NCBI RefSeq assembly: GCF_900312995.1
Contig: NZ_ONZI01000001.1
Span: 62,001-126,000 of the forward strand
Reading direction: 5' to 3'
DNA length: 64,000 nucleotides
DNA from: Kushneria phyllosphaerae
GTDB taxonomy: Bacteria; Pseudomonadota; Gammaproteobacteria; Pseudomonadales; Halomonadaceae
This document shows positions 38,705-49,510 of this stretch, one piece after another (the first letter of the stretch is position 1; every line of letters starts with the position of its first letter). Position numbers and translations under genes: made by a program. The notes beneath the pieces were generated by a model. The model was given only the letters and a program-made list of their open reading frames with translations, did not search any database and was not told the DNA's origin.

Positions 38705-39013
38705 AGCGGGTTCCGATATTGTTATCAGGCCAGAGACTGACTCGGTCCGCGGGAAGTAGGATCACCCGGCATGAGCGTCGCCTGTGCGCCGATGTTTATT
38801 GAACGGATATTCAATATAACCTATAACGCTGTGTTTTCAACTTCTTCGCTTTTATCCAAAAGATTTATAGTTACTGTTGCTGTCAATTTGAAGGCTACCA
38901 TGAGCACTTGCCAGCGCATCATTCGAACCTGCTCTGTGGCCGTCTCAAATATAGATCAGGTTTATCCACACCAGACAGAACTGACTGATGAAGGCATGGC
39001 AGGTCAGGTCAGG
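38705..39013. other. Intergenic region upstream of BCCT gene
   Basis: This gap of about 310 bases holds the BCCT promoter on the minus strand and the downstream end of the LacI gene. A segment at about 38790-38900 is clearly AT-rich and contains the inverted repeat listed separately. A plus-strand frame of 196 codons crosses it but runs antisense into the LacI gene and has no family signal. Confidence 0.65.
38797..38816. promoter_or_regulatory. BetI-like inverted repeat TATTGAA-N6-TTCAATA
   Basis: Two perfect 7-base arms separated by six bases lie in the promoter region of the BCCT gene. The arms look like the operator I recall for the choline-responsive repressor BetI. No betI gene is in the window. 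Confidence 0.6.
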
Positions 39014-40066
39014 TCAGTTGACGCTGAGGCAGGTATCACCGTGGATCAGCCAGACAGGCTGAACCACCTCGCTTTGATCGCAGTCACCGGTCACCATGCG
39101 GGCGGCCATGACGCCCTTGGCATGGCTGTCCTGATGAACCGTGGTCAGCATGGGTCGGCGATGCTGGCCTTCGGCAATCCCGTCAAAGCCGGTCAGCCTC
39201 AGCTGGCCGGGGACGGCCAGACCGCGCTGTTCGGCCAGGCTCAGCGCCGTCAGGGCAAGCCGGTCCGACATGCACAGCAACAGATCCGGGGCGGAGTCAG
39301 CCAGCAGCGCCTCGATGACGGGCGCTGCAGCCTCATAAGTATTGCCATCAACGTTCCATAGCGGCACCGCCTCGGGATCGTGGCCGGCCTCCATGAGTGC
39401 CTGGTCAAAGCCGGCCAGTCGCTCAATGGCCACCGAATTGGGCTCGGACCAGCGCAAGCACCGTTCAAGCCTGCCCCCGGGTGCCTCCAGGGTCATGCGA
39501 AGGGCCACGATGGCCGGGCGCTGTGCGCCGCCGGCCAGCGCATGACGCGCAATGCTCAGCGCCGCGTTGCGATGATCGATCTGAACGGAGGCCAGTCCCG
39601 GCAGGCGCATATCCACGGTCACCAGTGGCTGATGCTGATGTCGCAGCAGCGCCATGGTGCCCGCTTCAGGAATTGAGCCGTAGATCAGATAGCCATCGGC
39701 CACGCCGTTGAGCGAAGCATTCTGACGGTCGGTACGGGCGGCATCCGTCAGCAGCAGCATGTGATAACCACGGTCATCCAGTACCTCGGCGATTCCCGCC
39801 AGTAGATCGCCCGCCACACTATCGCCGAGACTGTACCCCAGCCCATCCGAGAGCATGACCCCGATAATGCCGGTGCAGCCGGTACGCAGCGTGCGCCCCT
39901 GGCGGCTTGGGCCGTTGTAGCCCAGCGCCCGGGCAGCCGCCAGGATCTCCTCACGGCGCGTGGCAGAGAGTTGATCGGGGCGGTTGAAGGCGTTGGAAAC
40001 CGTCGCCGTCGACACGCCCAGATGTGCCGCGACGGCCTTGAGCGTCATCGGACGGGCCCGGCTCAT
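39014..40066 (-). CDS. LacI family regulator of the alpha-glucoside locus
   Basis: This 350-residue regulator has the LacI helix-turn-helix at residues 8-30 (TLKAVAAHLGVSTATVSNAF), the hinge and a sugar-binding domain. It is the last gene of the leftward alpha-glucoside cluster, 58 bases after the GH13 gene, so it could be read with it or from its own promoter. It most likely binds the operator-like palindrome in front of the binding-protein gene and is released by an alpha-glucoside. The ligand is inferred from context. Confidence 0.92.
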   Translation of the reverse strand: MSRARPMTLKAVAAHLGVSTATVSNAFNRPDQLSATRREEILAAARALGYNGPSRQGRTLRTGCTGIIGVMLSDGLGYSLGDSVAGDLLAGIAEVLDDRGYHMLLLTDAARTDRQNASLNGVADGYLIYGSIPEAGTMALLRHQHQPLVTVDMRLPGLASVQIDHRNAALSIARHALAGGAQRPAIVALRMTLEAPGGRLERCLRWSEPNSVAIERLAGFDQALMEAGHDPEAVPLWNVDGNTYEAAAPVIEALLADSAPDLLLCMSDRLALTALSLAEQRGLAVPGQLRLTGFDGIAEGQHRRPMLTTVHQDSHAKGVMAARMVTGDCDQSEVVQPVWLIHGDTCLSVN

Positions 40067-40124
40067 GCCCTGCCCCGGGCCAGAATGCCCTGGCAGTGAT
40101 GCATGGCCGGCACCAGTGGACGGT

Positions 40125-41756
40125 TCAAGGCGTCGTTAACCAGACCGCCGCATTACCGGCCAGCTGACCATGACTGATGGCATCCGTCGCGCTTTGCAGG
40201 GCGACCTGGCCCTCGGGCAATGCCACTGGGGTTTCCCCCAGATTGAGCACCAGAGTTACACCGCCATTGGTCAGGCTCAGCACGTCGCTGCGCGAACTCT
40301 CCTGCCAGACCAGCTCGCCGTGGCCCAGCCCGTACTCATGGCGCATGGCCAGCAGCCGGCGATAGAGTTCGAGCGTCGAGTCTGCATCCTCAAGCTGGCG
40401 ATCGGCCGAGTAACGGGCATAGCTCTCCGGTTGCGGCAGCCAGCGCTCCCCGGTGGTGTTGAAGCCGAAGGCCGGCGCATCGGCGCGCCAGGGCAGTGGC
40501 ACGCGGCAGCCATCACGCCCGATCTGCTCACCGTTGGTGCGATGAAACGTCGGGTCCTGACGATAGCGGGCCGGCATGGTGGTGTGGTCCGGCAGTCCCA
40601 GCTCCTCGCCCTGATAGAGATAGGCAGAGCCCGGCAGCGCCAGTGTCAGCATGATCAGTGCCCGTGCCCGGCGCAGCCCCAGCGCCTCGTCAGGCTGTTC
40701 GCCGTCGGCATCAATGCCGTTGGGCCGCTGGCCCGGATGTGAAAGCCCCAGCCGCGAGGCGTGACGCACGCTGTCATGATTGGACATTACCCAGGTCGTG
40801 GGCGCCCCGACCGCGCTGTAGCTCTCCAGCGAGGTATCGATGACACGGCGCAGCTTGTCGGCATCCCAGGGGGTGAGCAGATAATCAAAGTTGAACGCCT
40901 GCTGCATCTCGTCGGATCGCACATAACGCGCGGTTCGCGCCGGCGGATGCACCCAGGCCTCGGCGACCATCATGCGGTCGCGACCGAACTCGGTCAGCAC
41001 CCGGTTCCAGCGGCGATAGATCTCATGGACCTCTTCCTGATCCCACATGGGCCCCCGATTGCCGCCCTCGATCATTTCCTGGCTGCCGTCCCAGTCCGGC
41101 AGTTCCGGCACCTTGATCATGCCGTGGGCGACATCGATGCGAAACCCGTCGACCCCACGCTCGAGCCAGAAGCGCAGAACGTTGTCGAACTCTTCCAGCA
41201 CCTCGGGATTGCGCCAGTCGAGGTCGGGCTGGCGCGTATCGAACAGATGCAGATACCACTCTCGCTCACCCGGCACCTGCGTCCAGGCCGGCCCACCAAA
41301 GACACTCTGCCAGTTATTGGGCGGCTGCTCCCCGTGCTCGCCGCGCCCTTCCCGGAACATGTAGCGCGCCCGTTCCCGACTGCCGGAGCTTGATGCCAGC
41401 GCCTCCTGAAACCACACGTGCTCGCTGGAGGTATGGTTGGGCACGATATCCACGATGATTCTCATGCCGCGCTCATGGGCGCCTGACAGCATCGAATCGA
41501 AATCTTCAAGTGTGCCGAACAGCGGATCGACATCACGGTAGTCGGCCACGTCGTAGCCGGCATCGGCCTGCGGCGAGCGATAAAAGGGCGACAGCCAGAG
41601 CGCATCGACTCCCAGGTTTGCCAGGTAATCGAGCCGCTGAATAATACCGTTCAGATCACCGATACCGTCACCGTTGGCATCCATGAAGCTGCGCGGATAG
41701 ATCTGATAGATCACGGCGTCATGCCACCACTGTGGCCGGGAATGCTGCTGAGTCAT
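40125..41756 (-). CDS. Alpha-glucosidase, glycoside hydrolase family 13
   Basis: This 543-residue enzyme starts with the typical WWHDAVIYQIYPRSFMDANG and has the three GH13 catalytic residues: nucleophile Asp208 (GFRIDVAHG), acid/base Glu266 (VAEAWVH) and Asp328 (SNHDSVRH). There is no signal peptide, so it works in the cytoplasm on sugars brought in by the ABC importer coded just upstream. The family includes maltose-, sucrose- and trehalulose-type alpha-glucosidases; which bond it prefers cannot be read with certainty. Its start is 28 bases after the ATPase gene stop. Confidence 0.94.
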   Translation of the reverse strand: MTQQHSRPQWWHDAVIYQIYPRSFMDANGDGIGDLNGIIQRLDYLANLGVDALWLSPFYRSPQADAGYDVADYRDVDPLFGTLEDFDSMLSGAHERGMRIIVDIVPNHTSSEHVWFQEALASSSGSRERARYMFREGRGEHGEQPPNNWQSVFGGPAWTQVPGEREWYLHLFDTRQPDLDWRNPEVLEEFDNVLRFWLERGVDGFRIDVAHGMIKVPELPDWDGSQEMIEGGNRGPMWDQEEVHEIYRRWNRVLTEFGRDRMMVAEAWVHPPARTARYVRSDEMQQAFNFDYLLTPWDADKLRRVIDTSLESYSAVGAPTTWVMSNHDSVRHASRLGLSHPGQRPNGIDADGEQPDEALGLRRARALIMLTLALPGSAYLYQGEELGLPDHTTMPARYRQDPTFHRTNGEQIGRDGCRVPLPWRADAPAFGFNTTGERWLPQPESYARYSADRQLEDADSTLELYRRLLAMRHEYGLGHGELVWQESSRSDVLSLTNGGVTLVLNLGETPVALPEGQVALQSATDAISHGQLAGNAAVWLTTP

Positions 41757-41783
41757 ATGGGCTTCCGTCGTGTAGGGAGAAGT

Positions 41784-42905
41784 TCAGGACATTGTGGCTG
41801 ACACTCTGGCTTCACTGGCGTCGACCGGTGGCAGTGCCCGGCCCTCGTGGTCAAACAAATGAGCCTGATGGGGGGCAAAGTCCAGGGTGACGCGCTCGCC
41901 GCGCGCAAAGGCACTGGGCGCCTCGGTACGACATACAAGAGGCTCACCGTCTGGCGTTTCCAGATAAAGGTAGGCTTCACTGCCCAGATATTCGACGTTG
42001 AGAATGTTAAATCCCACCGCCCCTGTTGCCGCTACCGGCTTCAGATGCTCAGGACGTACACCCAGCGTGACGGCGCCTCCTTCGCTGTCAGAATTCAGCT
42101 GACGCGACAGCACATGTTCACCCATGCCAGGAACGCTGATTCGACAGCCGGCACCGCCTTCGCGACGCGCCTTTACGGTGAGAAAGTTCATCTTTGGTGA
42201 ACCGATAAAGCCGGCCACAAAACGTGATCCGGGTCGCTCATAGAGTTCACGCGGCGAGCCGGTCTGCTCGACGTGCCCCTCATTGAGCACCACGATACGA
42301 TCGGCCAGGGTCATCGCCTCGACCTGATCATGGGTCACATAGATCATGGTGGCACCCAGGCGTTCATGCAGATGGGCGATTTCGTTGCGGGTCTGTACGC
42401 GCAGGGCGGCGTCAAGGTTGGAAAGCGGCTCGTCAAACAGCAGAATTCTGGGCTCGCGCGCCATGGCCCGCCCGATCGCCACACGCTGGCGCTGCCCCCC
42501 GGAGAGCGCTTTTGGCAGCCGGTCCAGCAGACCGTCAAGTTGCAGGATCTTCGCAGTCTGTCGCACTCGCTCATCGACGGTCTGTCGGTCAGACTTCGCA
42601 AGTTTCAGGCCAAAGGCGATGTTGTCGTACACGCTCATGTGCGGATAAAGCGCGTAGGACTGAAACACCATGCCGATGCCGCGCTCCGGCGGGGTCATGT
42701 TATTGACCCGCGTGTCATCAATCATCAGATCGCCATGGGTGATCGACTCAAGGCCCGCGATCAGGCGAAGCAGGGTCGACTTGCCACAGCCCGAGGGGCC
42801 AACAAAGACCACGAATTCACCATCACTGATATCGAGCGAGACATCCTCGATGACCCGGGTCGAACCAAAGCGCTTGTTGACCTTTTCAAGCGTCACGGAA
42901 GCCAT
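41784..42905 (-). CDS. ABC sugar importer ATPase (MalK/UgpC type)
   Basis: This protein of about 373 residues has the Walker A GPSGCGKST (about residues 37-45), signature LSGGQRQRVAIGRA (about 134-147) and Walker B ILLFDEPLSNLD, followed by the TOBE-type C-terminal domain found in MalK and UgpC. It powers the sugar importer made with the two permeases upstream. The start at 42905 has GGAGG before it. The C-terminal part may also receive regulatory signals, as in MalK. Its neighbours make it the AglK/ThuK counterpart. Confidence 0.94.
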   Translation of the reverse strand: MASVTLEKVNKRFGSTRVIEDVSLDISDGEFVVFVGPSGCGKSTLLRLIAGLESITHGDLMIDDTRVNNMTPPERGIGMVFQSYALYPHMSVYDNIAFGLKLAKSDRQTVDERVRQTAKILQLDGLLDRLPKALSGGQRQRVAIGRAMAREPRILLFDEPLSNLDAALRVQTRNEIAHLHERLGATMIYVTHDQVEAMTLADRIVVLNEGHVEQTGSPRELYERPGSRFVAGFIGSPKMNFLTVKARREGGAGCRISVPGMGEHVLSRQLNSDSEGGAVTLGVRPEHLKPVAATGAVGFNILNVEYLGSEAYLYLETPDGEPLVCRTEAPSAFARGERVTLDFAPHQAHLFDHEGRALPPVDASEARVSATMS

Positions 42906-42956
42906 GTCTACCTCCTGCAGAGCGGGCCACGCCAAAGCGTGGCAGGCGTTTCGATA

Positions 42957-43799
42957 TCAGCCCTTGACGGCACCCGCCGTCAGACCGGAGACGATGCGAC
43001 GCTGGAAGATCACCACCAGCACCACCAGCGGTACAGTAACGATCACCGAGGCCGCCATGATGGGCCCCCAGGGCAATTCATACTGGCTGCCGCCGGAAAT
43101 CAGCGCGATCGCGACCGGCACCGTGCGCTGGGTATCGGTCAGCGTGAAGGTCAGGGCAAAGAGGAACTCATTCCATGCCGCAATGAAGGCCAGAAGCCCT
43201 GTGGTCACCATGGCCGGCCACAGCAGCGGCATGAACACCTTCGTTAGCGTTATCCAGGGGGAAGCCCCATCGACGATGGCGGCTTCTTCGAGTTCATCGG
43301 GCAACTGGCGCATAAAAGTGGTCAGAATCCACACCGTAAATGGCAGGGTAAAAATGGTGTAGCTCAGAATCAGACCGCCGGGCGAGTTGTAGAGATCAAG
43401 CGTGCGAATGACCTCAAAAAGCCCCGACAGCACCGCCACCTGAGGGAACATCGACACGCCCAGCACGATCATCATGACCATGGTGCGCCCGCGAAAACGC
43501 ACTCGACCGAGCGCCCAGGCCGCGGTCAGACCCAGCAGCAGCGCAATGATCACCACGCTGACCGCCACGAGCACGGAGTTGCGGATGGCTGCCAGAAACG
43601 TGGGCTGAGAAAGCACCGCGGCGTAATTGAAAAAATCGATACTATCGACCCAGTAGCTCACCTCAAACAGCTCGCTTGAGGGTTTCAGTGAGGTCACGAC
43701 CGCGTAGTAGAAGGGAAAAACGGCGTAGAGCACCAGCACGGCGACCAGCGCCCAGAAGCCGATTTTCAAAAGGATGGACTTCAGCATGCGCAGGCTCAT
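42957..43799 (-). CDS. ABC sugar importer permease (MalG type)
   Basis: This 280-residue membrane protein has six helices and the EAA loop characteristic of sugar importers (ELEEAAIVDGASPWITLTKV, about residues 183-202, in the form DELEEAA...G). It forms the second half of the membrane channel. Its start overlaps the stop of the MalF-type gene (ATGA), so the two are coupled. Its length resembles ThuG of the trehalose/maltose system more than AglG. Confidence 0.92.
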   Translation of the reverse strand: MSLRMLKSILLKIGFWALVAVLVLYAVFPFYYAVVTSLKPSSELFEVSYWVDSIDFFNYAAVLSQPTFLAAIRNSVLVAVSVVIIALLLGLTAAWALGRVRFRGRTMVMMIVLGVSMFPQVAVLSGLFEVIRTLDLYNSPGGLILSYTIFTLPFTVWILTTFMRQLPDELEEAAIVDGASPWITLTKVFMPLLWPAMVTTGLLAFIAAWNEFLFALTFTLTDTQRTVPVAIALISGGSQYELPWGPIMAASVIVTVPLVVLVVIFQRRIVSGLTAGAVKG

Positions 43800-44806
43800 T
43801 TACCCCCTCCCAGCCGATGGCGCCCGAGGTAGAGGTAAACCACCGTCACCAGTGCGATGATCATGAACAGAAGCGTCGAGGCCGCACTGCCATACCCCAC
43901 ATCCTGGAACTCGACCAGTTGCTGTCGAGCGTAGATCGACATGGTCATGGTCGAGGCTGCGTTGGACGTCAGCACGTAGATCACATCGAACACGCGCAGC
44001 GCATCCAGCGCCCGAAAAATCACTGCCACCAGCAGCGCCGGGGTGATCAAGGGCAGCGTCACGCGAAAGAAAACCTTCACTGGAGAAATACCGTCGACCC
44101 TTGCCGCCTCATAACAGTCGCTGGGCAGCATCTGTAGCGCCGCGAGCACCAAAAGCGCTACGAAGGGAGTGGCCTTCCAGACATCGACCATGATGACCGC
44201 CCACATGGAAAGGCTGGCATCCGCCGTCCATGACAGCGGTGTATCGATCAATCCGACCCCCAGCAGCATATGGTTGATGATGCCGAACTGGTCATTGAGC
44301 ATCCACGCCCAGATCTTGGCCGATACCACCGTCGGAATCGCCCAGGGGATCAACATGGCTGCACGCACCAGAGTGCGGCCGCGAAAGCGGGCATTGAGCA
44401 CCATTGCCACGATCACGCCCAGCACCGCTTCCAGTGACACCGAAATCAGGGTGAAATAGAGCGTATTCCACACCGACTGCCACCACAGCGGGTCGGCAAG
44501 AATGCCATACCAGCCGTTATCGAAAACCAGATAATTTTCGAAGCCAATGAACTGCGCGCCCCCAAGGCTGGACAGGCTGGCATCGGTCAGACTGAACCAG
44601 AAGGTACGCATCAGCGGCCAGCCGGCAACCACCGCCAGCCCGATCAGCATGGGCGTCAGAAACAGCCAGGCCGCACGCACCCGCTGGCGACGTACCCGGG
44701 TGCCACGCTCGCGATGCGGGCCTTCGGCCGATGGCCTTGATGACCCGTTACCTCCTGGGTAACGGGCATTTTCAGACGGGGCGTCGTTCGACTCTTGTGC
44801 GGCCAT
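43796..44806 (-). CDS. ABC sugar importer permease (MalF type)
   Basis: This 336-residue membrane protein begins with about 40 hydrophilic residues, then has six helices and the EAA loop (CYEAARVDGISPVKVFFRVT, about residues 230-249). It pairs with the MalG-type permease, whose gene overlaps its end. A good AAGGAGC ribosome site stands before the ATG, 20 bases after the binding-protein stop. The length and order in the cluster match ThuF/AglF counterparts. Confidence 0.92.
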   Translation of the reverse strand: MAAQESNDAPSENARYPGGNGSSRPSAEGPHRERGTRVRRQRVRAAWLFLTPMLIGLAVVAGWPLMRTFWFSLTDASLSSLGGAQFIGFENYLVFDNGWYGILADPLWWQSVWNTLYFTLISVSLEAVLGVIVAMVLNARFRGRTLVRAAMLIPWAIPTVVSAKIWAWMLNDQFGIINHMLLGVGLIDTPLSWTADASLSMWAVIMVDVWKATPFVALLVLAALQMLPSDCYEAARVDGISPVKVFFRVTLPLITPALLVAVIFRALDALRVFDVIYVLTSNAASTMTMSIYARQQLVEFQDVGYGSAASTLLFMIIALVTVVYLYLGRHRLGGGK

Positions 44807-44826
44807 GATGTGCTCCTTCGAGCGTC

Positions 44827-46098
44827 TTACCAGCGACGACGTTTGATACGCTCAAGCTCACCTTCAAGACGCTCAAGCCCCTGATCGGCGGCGACATTGC
44901 CGGAAAGCACTTCATGCACCGTGTTAAAAAAGGCATTGGAGACGCGAGGATAGTTGTCGCCGGTGACGGCGGCCGGTCGCGGGACTGCTGAAGTGAAGGT
45001 CTCATAAAGCGTGCCGAAAAAGGGCACCGCCGCCAGTACTTCTTCATCCTGATAGAGCGCTGGCAGTGTCGGGTTGTAGGCGCCATCAATGGCGCGACGC
45101 TTTTGCTCATCGAGCGAGGTGAGAAAGGCGACCAGATCGGCGGCCATGTCGGGATGATCGCTGTAGCGCGATACCGCCAGATTCCAGCCGCCCAGCACTC
45201 CGGCACTATGGCCATCCTTGCCACCGGCAGGCAGGGGGGCGACATCGACCCGGTCACGAATGCTGCTCTGCTCGGACTGCACCAGATCCCAGGCGTAGGG
45301 CCAGTTGCGCATGAACAACGCATTACCCGACTGGAAGACGCCGCGCGCCTCCTCTTCGGTGTAGTTGAGCACGCCTCTCGGTGAGATATCGTCGATCCAT
45401 CCGGCGGCCTGCGACAGTGCTTTCGCCGCCTGAGGGTTATTGACGGTAATTTTGCCGTCCTCATCGACGATGGTGCCGCCATCGGGATAGCTGGCGATCC
45501 ACTCCAGCGCGTTGACGGTCAACCCTTCGTAGGCGCGGCCCTGAAACACATAGCCCCAGAAATCACCGTGCCCGGCCTTGCGCTCACCGGCCTGCACGGT
45601 ATGCGCCGCATCGGTCAGTGCCTCCCAGGTGGCGGGGACTTCAAGGCCGTATTTGTCGAGCAGATCCTTGCGGTAATAGAGCACACCGGCGTCGGTGAAC
45701 CAGGGCATTGCCACCAGCCTGCCATCGACGGTGTTGTTGTCGACGATGGCCTCAAAAAAGCCGTCGGTAGCACCTTTTGGCAGATGTTCATTTAGATCGA
45801 TCAGATGGGGCGCCAGCATGCCGGGCCATACCACATCGATCTGAAACACATCGATGTCGCCGGAGCGCGAGCTGAGAATCTGCTGGTAAAGCGACAGCCG
45901 CTCGGTGGCCGAATTGGGCGTGGAGACAACCTCGACACTGTGGCCGCTTTTGGCCTCCCAGCGTTCAACCCCGGCCTTGCAAAGCTGCAGCTCGGCGCCC
46001 ACGGCGCCACAGGAAATGGTGAGATCAGCCGCAGTCGCCTGCGAGACGACGCCGACGACCATCAACAGACAGCCTGCGGGAATCAATCCGGATTTCAT
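44827..46098 (-). CDS. ABC importer substrate-binding protein for alpha-glucosides
   Basis: This 423-residue periplasmic protein has a signal peptide (about residues 1-23, ending in QATA) and the fold of type-1 sugar-binding proteins. The early block SRSGDIDVFQIDVVWPGMLA (about residues 76-95) closely resembles the trehalose/maltose-binding proteins of the ThuE group. It captures the sugar after it passes the outer-membrane porin. It is the first gene of the leftward operon, with a GGAGG ribosome site and an operator-like palindrome upstream. Confidence 0.92.
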   Translation of the reverse strand: MKSGLIPAGCLLMVVGVVSQATAADLTISCGAVGAELQLCKAGVERWEAKSGHSVEVVSTPNSATERLSLYQQILSSRSGDIDVFQIDVVWPGMLAPHLIDLNEHLPKGATDGFFEAIVDNNTVDGRLVAMPWFTDAGVLYYRKDLLDKYGLEVPATWEALTDAAHTVQAGERKAGHGDFWGYVFQGRAYEGLTVNALEWIASYPDGGTIVDEDGKITVNNPQAAKALSQAAGWIDDISPRGVLNYTEEEARGVFQSGNALFMRNWPYAWDLVQSEQSSIRDRVDVAPLPAGGKDGHSAGVLGGWNLAVSRYSDHPDMAADLVAFLTSLDEQKRRAIDGAYNPTLPALYQDEEVLAAVPFFGTLYETFTSAVPRPAAVTGDNYPRVSNAFFNTVHEVLSGNVAADQGLERLEGELERIKRRRW

Positions 46099-46132
46099 GA
46101 CAGCGCCTCCTGGGCGAACGCCAGATGTTTGG

Positions 46133-46146
46133 CTTAATCGTTTAAG
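46133..46146. promoter_or_regulatory. Candidate LacI-type operator CTTAATCGTTTAAG
   Basis: This 14-bp near-palindrome (12 of 14 symmetric positions, central CG) lies 35 bases upstream of the binding-protein gene. It fits the operator type of LacI/MalR regulators and the LacI gene at the end of the same cluster. Confidence 0.62.
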
Positions 46147-46340
46147 TCAATCCGAAAAGGTACTTTTCGCCACACGATAGCGACATTGGACAATGGATTT
46201 ATAACCTTTTGTCACAGAGACCAATGTATGAGTGAAACCTTAACCAGGGCTCTGTAAGTTCCCTTTACGATCCTGCACCCACTGCGTGCATAACAAGACT
46301 GCCGAGTCAACGAGCAGAAGGATCGTGACAACAACCATAA

Positions 46341-47969
<1,629 letters not shown>

Positions 47970-47990
47970 AGGAACACGAAGTTTCCAACG

Positions 47991-48031
47991 AAAAACGCGG
48001 GGTGCGGCCATGCCGCACCCAGCGTTTTTTT
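47991..48031. terminator. Terminator between porin and dGTPase genes
   Basis: A long interrupted stem (ACGC, GGGTGCGGC and their complements around CATG) is flanked by an A-run on the left and seven T residues on the right. It can serve both the porin gene and the convergent dgt-like gene. Confidence 0.88.
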
Positions 48032-48065
48032 GGTCCTGATCTGCCCTGCGCCTGCTTTTTTGGCG

Positions 48066-49403
48066 TTACTCTCCGCGCAGCCTGCCGCCCATCTCCTGGG
48101 CGAGATCGACCGCGAAGTTGTCCGTCATGCCGCCAATGAAATCAAGCATGCGGCGATAGCTGTCATATAGCGGCCACTGGGTCTGCGGGGTGTTTTCGCC
48201 GATCAGGGCCAGCACACGTTGATGCTTGAAGCTGGACTGTCCGGTGAAATGCAGCTCATGCGCCGCGCCGATAAAGGCTTCCAGCAGGATGCCCAGCGTC
48301 GTGTAGGCACCGATCTCGAGTTTGGCCTTGCGCGCATTGCGAAAGATGCGGTCGCGGGCAATTTTCTTGGCCTCGCTCACCCCCCAGCCCAGATCCGGAT
48401 GACATAAATCCAGCAGGTCATCTTCCAGACTGCCTTCAAGCAGCGCCTGCTCATGGGTGACAAAGGTCGCCGCCACTTCATTGACCGCCCGCTCCATGGC
48501 CGCACCGCGCAGCGCCGCTATCCGCCGACGCTGGGAGACGTTCTCGAACGACATGCGGGCGTAATCCTCGGGCTCGCCGCCGGCGATATGGGTCAGTACG
48601 CCGGCGACTTCTTCAAAGCGCAGGATGCCCATTTCCAGACCATCCTCGAGATCGAGCAGGGCATAGCAGATGTCATCGGCGGCCTCGACCAGCCAGGCAA
48701 AGGGATGACGACACCAGGCATGATCGCTCAAGCGCTTGAGCCCGAGCAGGCCCGCCACGCGCTCAAGCTGCCGGCTCTCCGACTGATAGGCCCCAAACTT
48801 GCCGGCCAGCCCCGCCCGCTCCACGGTCCAGGGATACTTGAGCATTGCCCCGAGCGTCGGCGCGGTCAGGCGCATGCCGCCGTTGAACTGGTTGTATTCG
48901 ATCTGGGTGACCACCCGAAATCCCTGGGCGTTGCCTTCATAGGTCAGAAGATCTGCCCGCTGGGTCGGATTCAGCGCCTCCAGAAAGCCGGTGCCGTCGG
49001 CTTCGGCGCGCTTGAACCAATCGCGAATGGCGTACTCGCCGGCATGGCCAAAGGGCGGGTTGCCGATGTCATGACTCAGGCAGGCCGCCTGCACGATCAC
49101 GCCCATATCCGCTGGCGTGATCCAGCCCGGCAGGCGATCGCTCAAACGCTCACTCACGATCATGCCCAGACTGCGACCCACGCAGCCGACTTCCAGCGAA
49201 TGGGTCAACCGGGTGTGGATATGATCGTTTTCGGTCAGCGGATGTACCTGCGTCTTGCGCCCCAGACGGCGAAACGAGCCTGAAAAGACGATGCGATCAA
49301 AGTCCTTGTGGAAAGGACTGCGACCGATTTCACGCTCTCGTTCGGTCGTCTTGTCATCCAGACGCACGGGGGCCAGCAACTGCTCCCACTGCATTTGACT
49401 CAT
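48066..49403 (-). CDS. dgt: dGTPase-like HD-domain triphosphohydrolase
   Basis: This protein of about 445 residues has the HD metal site typical of deoxynucleotide triphosphohydrolases: His68 in RLTHSLEV and His111-Asp112 in LSHDIGNPPFGH. The family cuts dGTP (or other dNTPs) to the nucleoside and triphosphate and affects dNTP pools and phage sensitivity. Its start at 49403 is supported by the family opening WEQLLAPVRLDDK; an in-frame extension to 49445 is Arg- and Gly-rich and not expected. The next gene on this strand is the oxaloacetate decarboxylase-type gene, 91 bases upstream. Confidence 0.92.
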   Translation of the reverse strand: MSQMQWEQLLAPVRLDDKTTEREREIGRSPFHKDFDRIVFSGSFRRLGRKTQVHPLTENDHIHTRLTHSLEVGCVGRSLGMIVSERLSDRLPGWITPADMGVIVQAACLSHDIGNPPFGHAGEYAIRDWFKRAEADGTGFLEALNPTQRADLLTYEGNAQGFRVVTQIEYNQFNGGMRLTAPTLGAMLKYPWTVERAGLAGKFGAYQSESRQLERVAGLLGLKRLSDHAWCRHPFAWLVEAADDICYALLDLEDGLEMGILRFEEVAGVLTHIAGGEPEDYARMSFENVSQRRRIAALRGAAMERAVNEVAATFVTHEQALLEGSLEDDLLDLCHPDLGWGVSEAKKIARDRIFRNARKAKLEIGAYTTLGILLEAFIGAAHELHFTGQSSFKHQRVLALIGENTPQTQWPLYDSYRRMLDFIGGMTDNFAVDLAQEMGGRLRGE

Positions 49404-49476
49404 GTCGCCTCGTCCCCTGGGGCCCGCACGACAGGCGCCGGCCATTCACTGATGAATCCCCGGCACTTGCCGGCGT

Positions 49477-49510
49477 TTATTCGTTAACGTCCGCTTATTC
49501 GTTGACGTCC
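49477..49510. repeat. 18-base tandem duplication across a stop codon
   Basis: The segment TTATTCGTTAACGTCC (49477-49492) is repeated as TTATTCGTTGACGTCC (49495-49510), with one mismatch in sixteen. On the minus strand it duplicates the last codons DVNE and the stop of the decarboxylase gene, so a second in-frame copy of DVNE and stop follows the first. Confidence 0.85.

Noticed and set aside
38771..39361. Plus-strand open frame of 196 codons before and opposite the LacI gene
   Set aside because: It runs through an AT-rich promoter region and then antisense to a clear regulator, with no ribosome site and no known pattern.
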